Assembly (NCBI GenBank): GCA_025356575.1
Contig: JANXSP010000013.1
Location: 1-59,794 of the forward strand
Source: Novosphingobium sp.
GTDB lineage: Bacteria > Pseudomonadota > Alphaproteobacteria > Sphingomonadales > Sphingomonadaceae
Length of the DNA stretch: 59,794 bases
Direction: 5' to 3'
This document shows, one piece after another, positions 55,563 to 59,794 of the stretch (within the stretch, counting starts at the first letter, position 1; the number at the start of each line of letters is the position of its first letter). The notes beneath the pieces were generated by a model. That model was given only the letters and a program-made list of their open reading frames with translations, ran no database searches and was not told where the DNA came from. Position numbers and translations under genes: made by a program.

Positions 55563-57944
55563 CTACCCCTCCCCCTCCTCGCTTCCCTCTGCCGCCTTGG
55601 CCTTGCCGCGCGATTTGGCCGCAGGCTTGGCGATTTTGCTCTTGCCCAGCTTGGGCGGCGCGGGGGTCAGTTCGAAGCTGAGCTCGCCGTCCTTGAACCC
55701 GACGTGGACTTCGCCGCCGTGGCGCAGCTTGCCGAACAGGAGTTCCTCGGCAAGCGGCTGCTTGACCTTGTCCTGGAGCAACCGCGCCATCGGGCGCGCA
55801 CCATAGAGCTTGTCATAGCCTTTCTCGGTGAGCCAGGCGCGCGCATCGCCGTCGAACTGGATGTGGACGTTCTGTTCGGCCAGCTGGAGCTCGAGCTGGA
55901 GGATGAACTTGTCGACCACGCGGCTGATGACCTCGGTCGGCAGGTAGGAGAACGGCACGATCGCATCCAGCCGGTTGCGGAACTCGGGGCTGAACATGCG
56001 TTTGACCGCCTCGTCGCCCGCGTCTTCCTTGCTCACGTCGCCGAAGCCGATGCCCTGACGCGCCATGTCGCTGGCCCCGGCGTTGGTCGTCATGATCAGC
56101 ACCGCGTTGCGGAAATCGACCGTTTTGCCGTGGTGATCGGTCAGCTTGCCGTGGTCCATTACCTGGAGCAGGATGTTGAACAGGTCGGGGTGGGCTTTCT
56201 CGATCTCGTCGAGCAGCAGGACGCAGTGCGGCTGCTGGTCGACCGCATCGGTCAGCAGTCCGCCCTGGTCGAACCCGACATAGCCCGGAGGCGCACCGAT
56301 CAGCCGGCTGACCGAGTGACGCTCCATGTATTCGCTCATGTCGAAGCGCTGGATCGGGATGCCCATGATCTCGGCAAGCTGCTTGGCCACCTCGGTCTTG
56401 CCCACGCCCGTCGGGCCGCTGAACAGGAAGCTGCCGATCGGCTTGTCGGGATCGCGCAGCCCGGCCCGGCTCAGCTTCATCGCGCTCGACAGCACGCTGA
56501 TCGCCTTGTCCTGGCCGAACACCACACGCTTGAGATCGCGGTCAAGATGTTCGAGCACGCTGCGGTCGTCGCTCGATACCGATTTGGGCGGGATCCGGGC
56601 CATCGTCGCGATCACAGCCTCGATCTCGCGCGCGGTGATGGTCTTCTTGCGCTTGCTCGGCGGGAACAGCATCTGCATCGCGCCGACCTCGTCGATCACG
56701 TCGATCGCCTTGTCGGGCAGCTTGCGGTCGTTGATATAGCGCGCCGACAGCTCGACCGCGGTCTTGATCGCGTCGGGGGTATACTTGACCTTGTGATGGT
56801 CCTCGAACGCGCTGAGGAGGCCCTTGAGGATCTTGATCGTGTCCTCGATCGTGGGTTCGTTGACGTCGATCTTCTGGAACCGGCGCAGCAGTGCGCGGTC
56901 CTTTTCGAAGTGGTTGCGGAACTCCTTGTAGGTGGTCGAGCCGATGCAGCGGATCGCCCCGCCGCTGAGCGCGGGCTTGAGCAGGTTCGATGCATCCATC
57001 GCCCCGCCGCTGGTCGCACCGGCGCCGATCACGGTGTGGATTTCGTCGATGAACAGCACCGCGTGCGGCATTTTTTCCAGCTCGGAGACGACCTGCTTGA
57101 GCCGCTCCTCGAAATCGCCGCGATACCGGGTGCCCGCCAGCAGCGCGCCCATGTCGAGGCTGTAGATTACCGCTTCGGTCAGCACCTCGGGGACATCGCC
57201 CTCGACGATCTTGCGCGCCAGGCCCTCGGCGATCGCGGTCTTGCCGACGCCGGGATCGCCGACATAGAGCGGGTTGTTCTTCGACCGGCGGCAAAGGATC
57301 TGGATCGTCCGGTCGACCTCGGGCCCGCGCCCGATCAGCGGGTCGATCTTGCCCGCCAGCGCCTTCTCGTTGAGGTTGACGGTGAACTGGTCCAGCGCGG
57401 TTTCCTTTTTCCCCTTGGGATCGGCCTTGCTCTCGTCCTTGTCCTCGGGCGGGGCGCCGTCGCTGTCGGCGCTGCCCTTGGGGCTGCGATCCTCGATCCG
57501 CTTGCCGCCCTTGCCGATGCCGTGGCTGATGAAGCTGACCGCGTCGAGCCGGCTCATGTCCTGCTGCTGGAGGAAATAGACCGCGTAGCTATCGCGTTCG
57601 GAAAACAGCGCGACCAGTACATTGGCGCCGGTCACGGTATCCTTGCCCGATGACTGGACGTGGAGGATCGCGCGCTGGATCACCCGCTGGAACCCCGCGG
57701 TCGGCGAAGGCTCGCCCTTCTCCGCGGTCTTGAGCGACTGATATTCCTGATCGAGGTACTGCTTCACCACCTCGCCCAGATCGCCGAGATCGACTCCGCA
57801 GGCCTGCATCACTTGCGCCGCATCGGGATCGTCGATCAGCGCGAGCAGTAGATGTTCGAGCGTGGCGTACTCGTGGCTGCGCTCCCCCGCATTGGCCAGC
57901 GCGGCGTGGAGGGTCTTCTCGAGGCTCGAGGCAAAACTGGGCAT
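55563..57944 (-). CDS. clpA: ATP-dependent Clp protease ATP-binding subunit ClpA
   Basis: The unfoldase that feeds ClpP, with N-end-rule and SsrA substrates. The 793-residue product has the Clp N-domain (1-145, MPSFASSLEKTLHAALANAGERSHEYATLEHLLLALI), two AAA modules with Walker A motifs GDPGVGKTAIAEGLA and GPTGVGKTEVAKQLA, and the IGF loop in ARQGIGFGDV for ClpP docking. The C-terminus is a basic, Ala/Lys-rich tail longer than in E. coli. The adaptor gene clpS, often directly upstream, is not here: DUF1192 and a quinone oxidoreductase are. Confidence 0.97.
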   Translation of the reverse strand: MPSFASSLEKTLHAALANAGERSHEYATLEHLLLALIDDPDAAQVMQACGVDLGDLGEVVKQYLDQEYQSLKTAEKGEPSPTAGFQRVIQRAILHVQSSGKDTVTGANVLVALFSERDSYAVYFLQQQDMSRLDAVSFISHGIGKGGKRIEDRSPKGSADSDGAPPEDKDESKADPKGKKETALDQFTVNLNEKALAGKIDPLIGRGPEVDRTIQILCRRSKNNPLYVGDPGVGKTAIAEGLARKIVEGDVPEVLTEAVIYSLDMGALLAGTRYRGDFEERLKQVVSELEKMPHAVLFIDEIHTVIGAGATSGGAMDASNLLKPALSGGAIRCIGSTTYKEFRNHFEKDRALLRRFQKIDVNEPTIEDTIKILKGLLSAFEDHHKVKYTPDAIKTAVELSARYINDRKLPDKAIDVIDEVGAMQMLFPPSKRKKTITAREIEAVIATMARIPPKSVSSDDRSVLEHLDRDLKRVVFGQDKAISVLSSAMKLSRAGLRDPDKPIGSFLFSGPTGVGKTEVAKQLAEIMGIPIQRFDMSEYMERHSVSRLIGAPPGYVGFDQGGLLTDAVDQQPHCVLLLDEIEKAHPDLFNILLQVMDHGKLTDHHGKTVDFRNAVLIMTTNAGASDMARQGIGFGDVSKEDAGDEAVKRMFSPEFRNRLDAIVPFSYLPTEVISRVVDKFILQLELQLAEQNVHIQFDGDARAWLTEKGYDKLYGARPMARLLQDKVKQPLAEELLFGKLRHGGEVHVGFKDGELSFELTPAPPKLGKSKIAKPAAKSRGKAKAAEGSEEGEG

Positions 57945-58017
57945 CAGGCGTCCTTAGGCGGGAGTACCGAACATATATGGGAGCGCGGGCTGGCCTCGTG
58001 AAGGGTGCCGCGCAATG

Positions 58018-58224
58018 TCATGTGGATCGCGCCGATCCGAACAGCAGGTCGGCCGCGGCGCGGTGGGCCTGGCCCTTGTCGCGGTGCGCGGCAACGCGGG
58101 CGATCTCGGTCTCGAGCAGCGCGATCCGATCGTCCAGTTCGGCGCGCGAATAGGGGTCGAGCGCCTCTTTCGCGAGAAGGCTCGCGGCATCGCCCGAGGG
58201 CCGGGGGCGCTCGTCGTCATCCAT
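58018..58224 (-). CDS. DUF1192 family small protein
   Basis: A 68-residue protein: MDDDERPRPSGDAASLL, then DPYSRAELDDRIALLETEIARVAAHRDKGQAHRAAADLLF. The second part is the DUF1192 pattern, a short amphipathic coiled-coil helix common in alphaproteobacteria. The function is unknown. It diverges from the quinone oxidoreductase gene, the usual partner in these genomes, and is upstream of clpA. Confidence 0.82.
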   Translation of the reverse strand: MDDDERPRPSGDAASLLAKEALDPYSRAELDDRIALLETEIARVAAHRDKGQAHRAAADLLFGSARST

Positions 58225-58332
58225 CGCAGTGCAGCATCCTGCGCCGCGCGCTTGCTGTCAACCGGGCGCGCAGCTATCGGCAATCGAAGCGTGACCCTTT
58301 CGCAACAGGGGCGCATGTGGGGCGCACGAGCA

Positions 58333-59346
58333 ATGTCCGAAACAATCACGGATGGACTGCCGGAATCGATCACCGTGGTGGGCTTCGCCGCGCCGGGGCC
58401 GCCCGAGGTGCTCCGCCCCGAAACGATGGCAATGCCGCGCCCGGGGGCGGGCGAAGTCCTCGTCAAGGTCGCGTTCGCCGGGGTCAACCGCCCCGATGTG
58501 ATCCAGCGCATGGGGTTCTATCCGGCCCCGCCGGGCGCCTCGCCGATCCCCGGGCTGGAGATTTCCGGAACGATCGCCGCGCTGGGCGCGGGTGTCGAGC
58601 CGGCATTGCTCGGCCAGCAGGTCTGCGCGCTGGTCGCCGGCGGCGGCTATGCGGAATATTGCATCGCGGTGGCCGAGATGTGCCTGCCGGTCCCCGCGGA
58701 CATGCCGCTGGACCAGGCCGCGGCGATTCCCGAAACGCTGTTCACCGTGTGGCACAACGTGTTCGAGCGCGGCTGGGCGCGCGAGGGCGAGACGATCCTC
58801 GTCCATGGCGGGACCAGCGGGATCGGTTCGATGGCGATCCTGCTCGCGCGCGCCTTCGGGATGCAGGTGCTGGTCACTTGCGGCGGGCCCGAAAAGTGCG
58901 CCGCCGCGCGCGAGATCGGGGCGACCCTGGCGATCGACTACAAGGCGCAGGATTTCGTCGAAGCGGTGGCCGAGTTCACCGCGGGCAAGGGCGTGAACCT
59001 GGTGCTCGACATGGTTGCGGGCGATTATGTCGCGCGCAACCTCAAGTGCCTTGCCGAGGATGGCCGCCACGTTACCATCGCGGTGCAAGGCGGCGTGCGT
59101 GCCGAGCTCAACATGGCCGAAATCATGCGCAAGCGCCTGACCCTGAGCGGCTCGACGCTGCGCCCGCGGACGACCGAGTTCAAAGTGCTCCTCGCGCAGG
59201 AAATCGCCCGCACCGTCTGGCCGCTGTTCGAAAGCGGCGAGATCCGCCCGGTCATGGACCGCGCCTTCCCGCTCGCCAATGCCGCCGATGCGCACGCGCG
59301 GATGGAAGCGGGCGATCATATCGGGAAGATCGTGCTGGAGGTTTAG
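58333..59346 (+). CDS. NAD(P)H quinone oxidoreductase, zinc-free MDR type
   Basis: A 337-residue medium-chain dehydrogenase/reductase similar to quinone oxidoreductase and PIG3. Landmarks are VLVKVAFAGVNRPDVIQRMGFYPAPPGASPIPGLEISGTI, the nucleotide site VHGGTSGIGSMAILLARAFGMQVLVTCGGPEKC, and the C-terminal GRHVTIAVQGG, MRKRLTLSGSTLRPRTTEFK and GDHIGKIVLEV. The zinc-binding cysteines of alcohol dehydrogenases are absent. The ATG at 58333 (MSETITDGLP) is chosen; an ATG six codons upstream is also open. Confidence 0.92.
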   Translation: MSETITDGLPESITVVGFAAPGPPEVLRPETMAMPRPGAGEVLVKVAFAGVNRPDVIQRMGFYPAPPGASPIPGLEISGTIAALGAGVEPALLGQQVCALVAGGGYAEYCIAVAEMCLPVPADMPLDQAAAIPETLFTVWHNVFERGWAREGETILVHGGTSGIGSMAILLARAFGMQVLVTCGGPEKCAAAREIGATLAIDYKAQDFVEAVAEFTAGKGVNLVLDMVAGDYVARNLKCLAEDGRHVTIAVQGGVRAELNMAEIMRKRLTLSGSTLRPRTTEFKVLLAQEIARTVWPLFESGEIRPVMDRAFPLANAADAHARMEAGDHIGKIVLEV

Positions 59347-59369
59347 GGATACGATCCAAGGTTCGAATA

Positions 59370-59422
59370 CCCGTTCGTGGTGAAGAGAGACCCAGTTCCT
59401 GTCGAGTGCTCGTCTCGAACCA
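59370..59422. repeat. Dispersed repeat, second copy
   Basis: CCCGTTCG is followed by AAGAGAGACC and CAGTTCCTGTCGAGTGCTCG, then TCTCGAACCA. It is an imperfect counterpart of 55484-55540; the central stem is weaker. Confidence 0.6.
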
Positions 59423-59441
59423 AATGCCCAACGCACACTTT

Positions 59442-59478
59442 TTCGAGACGAGCTTCGCCCTCCTCGGGTCGAACGGGG
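59442..59478. repeat. Dispersed palindromic repeat, TTCGAGACGAG type
   Basis: TTCGAGACGAGCTTCGCCCT, then CCTCGGGTCGAACGGGG. Related to 51691 and 55368. Together with the copy at 59370, it fills much of the 298-base gap between the oxidoreductase and trcR; no gene is seen in the rest. Confidence 0.6.
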
Positions 59479-59583
59479 AGGGAAGCCTCAAACGGAACCG
59501 CTTAGCGCCTTGGCGCCTTGGCGGGGGCACTCCGCTTCCTTCCTTGCCCTTTTACGCCATCCCGCCTACATCCCGCATAGTCA

Positions 59584-59605
59584 GGCCGCTCCGCAAGGGG
59601 CGGCC
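59584..59605 (+). terminator. Hairpin upstream of trcR
   Basis: GGCCGC (59584-59589) and GCGGCC (59600-59605) form a stem followed by CTTATATTTT. It could end transcription from the left, or TATATT could be the -10 of trcR; the sequence does not decide. Confidence 0.45.
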
Positions 59606-59644
59606 CTTATATTTTGTACGCCGATGGGCGTTTGGAGAGACCCC

Positions 59645-59794
59645 GTGAGCCAAATCTACCCGCTGATGCCGCATGCGACGGCTTCGTGGCTTGTCGATAC
59701 CACCAGCCTGACGTTCGAGCAGATCTCGGCATTCTGCGGGCTCCACATCCTCGAAGTGCAGGCGATGGCCGACGATCTGGCGAGCAGCAAATAT
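59645..59794 (+). CDS. trcR: TrcR-like DUF1013 protein, N-terminal part
   Basis: The frame runs off the right edge after 50 residues. It starts at a GTG and reads MSQIYPLMPHATASWLVDTTSLTFEQISAFCGLHILEVQAMAD, the conserved N-terminus of the alphaproteobacterial DUF1013 family. Members include the Rickettsia/Rhodobacter-type regulator TrcR, which binds RNA polymerase or is linked to cell-cycle control. The helical region visible looks like a helix-turn-helix. Only about a quarter of the gene is present. Confidence 0.75.
   Translation, partial: MSQIYPLMPHATASWLVDTTSLTFEQISAFCGLHILEVQAMADDLASSKY

Noticed and set aside
55476..57653. A 725-codon open frame antisense to clpA
   Set aside because: It mirrors the clpA codons and is full of Asp, Arg and His; clpA on the other strand has every family motif.
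59359..59374. GGTTCGAATACCC, resembling a tRNA T-loop
   Set aside because: No acceptor, D or anticodon stems can be drawn around it, and it belongs to the dispersed repeat.

Overview
The window comes from a high-GC alphaproteobacterial chromosome. Gene content and gene order point to the order Sphingomonadales (Sphingomonas or Novosphingobium type): a PopZ-like DUF2497 protein, DUF1491, DUF6489, DUF1192, a DUF1013/TrcR-type regulator, a CarD regulator, and a Csu-type pilus with spore-coat-U pilins. I saw no rRNA, tRNA, insertion sequence, phage or CRISPR array. This is core chromosome, densely packed with stop/start overlaps of 4 to 8 bases.

The central feature is the probable chromosomal replication origin. 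At 16.4-16.7 kb, ppsR (DUF299) reads left and hemE reads right from a non-coding stretch. This is the gene pair that flanks the origin in Caulobacter and Rickettsia. To the left on the minus strand lie ppsR-maf-aroE-coaE-dnaQ, then hpf, ptsN, a thioesterase and DUF1491. To the right on the plus strand lie hemE-hemJ-rho and then mnmE-mnmG-rsmG-parA-parB. Three near-perfect parS palindromes sit between and inside mnmE, mnmG and rsmG. A PopZ-like polar organiser gene lies 9.5 kb left of the origin, and the start of a trcR-type gene lies at the right edge, so several chromosome-segregation and cell-cycle components are close together.

Layout: 0-1.7 kb, the end of an unknown gene and rplM-rpsI. 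1.8-4.6 kb, phosphoesterase, small membrane protein and class I fumarase. 4.8-7.8 kb, a degenerate Pcm-like protein, a TolC-type channel, the PopZ-like protein and a thin ferredoxin. 7.9-10.6 kb, membrane protein, CBS protein, erpA, xthA and a SleB-type wall hydrolase. 10.8-16.4 kb, the left origin arm. 16.7-28.8 kb, the right origin arm, interrupted by a BLUF blue-light sensor and a convergent three-gene unit (NTF2-like, FMN glutamate-synthase-like, dienelactone hydrolase). 28.9-33.3 kb, a four-gene Csu-like chaperone-usher pilus. 33.4-41.9 kb, two acyl-CoA dehydrogenases, glycine-zipper protein, MsrC, PQQ-type dehydrogenase, DUF815 ATPase, TsaC/Sua5, lipoprotein and CarD. 42.3-45.5 kb, a helicase, S4 protein and ferredoxin operon. 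45.7-51.7 kb, M23 peptidase, hemB, GNAT, a fused MFS/spermidine-synthase-like protein and a gamma-carbonic anhydrase. 51.7-55.4 kb, DUF1993, then a cisplatin-response DNA ligase and its partner exonuclease, separated by a small exported protein on the opposite strand. 55.5-59.8 kb, clpA, DUF1192, a quinone oxidoreductase and a partial trcR.

The most interesting signals are non-coding: the origin and parS sites, several TTAA-N7-TTAA-like CtrA boxes upstream of the pilin genes and of the M23 peptidase, an inverted repeat just downstream of the carD promoter, and a dispersed palindromic repeat family, one copy of which supplies the stop codon of a gene. I found no clearly novel defence or biosynthetic system. 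The best candidate for undescribed biology is the light sensor plus glutamate-synthase-like unit placed inside the otherwise conserved origin cluster.
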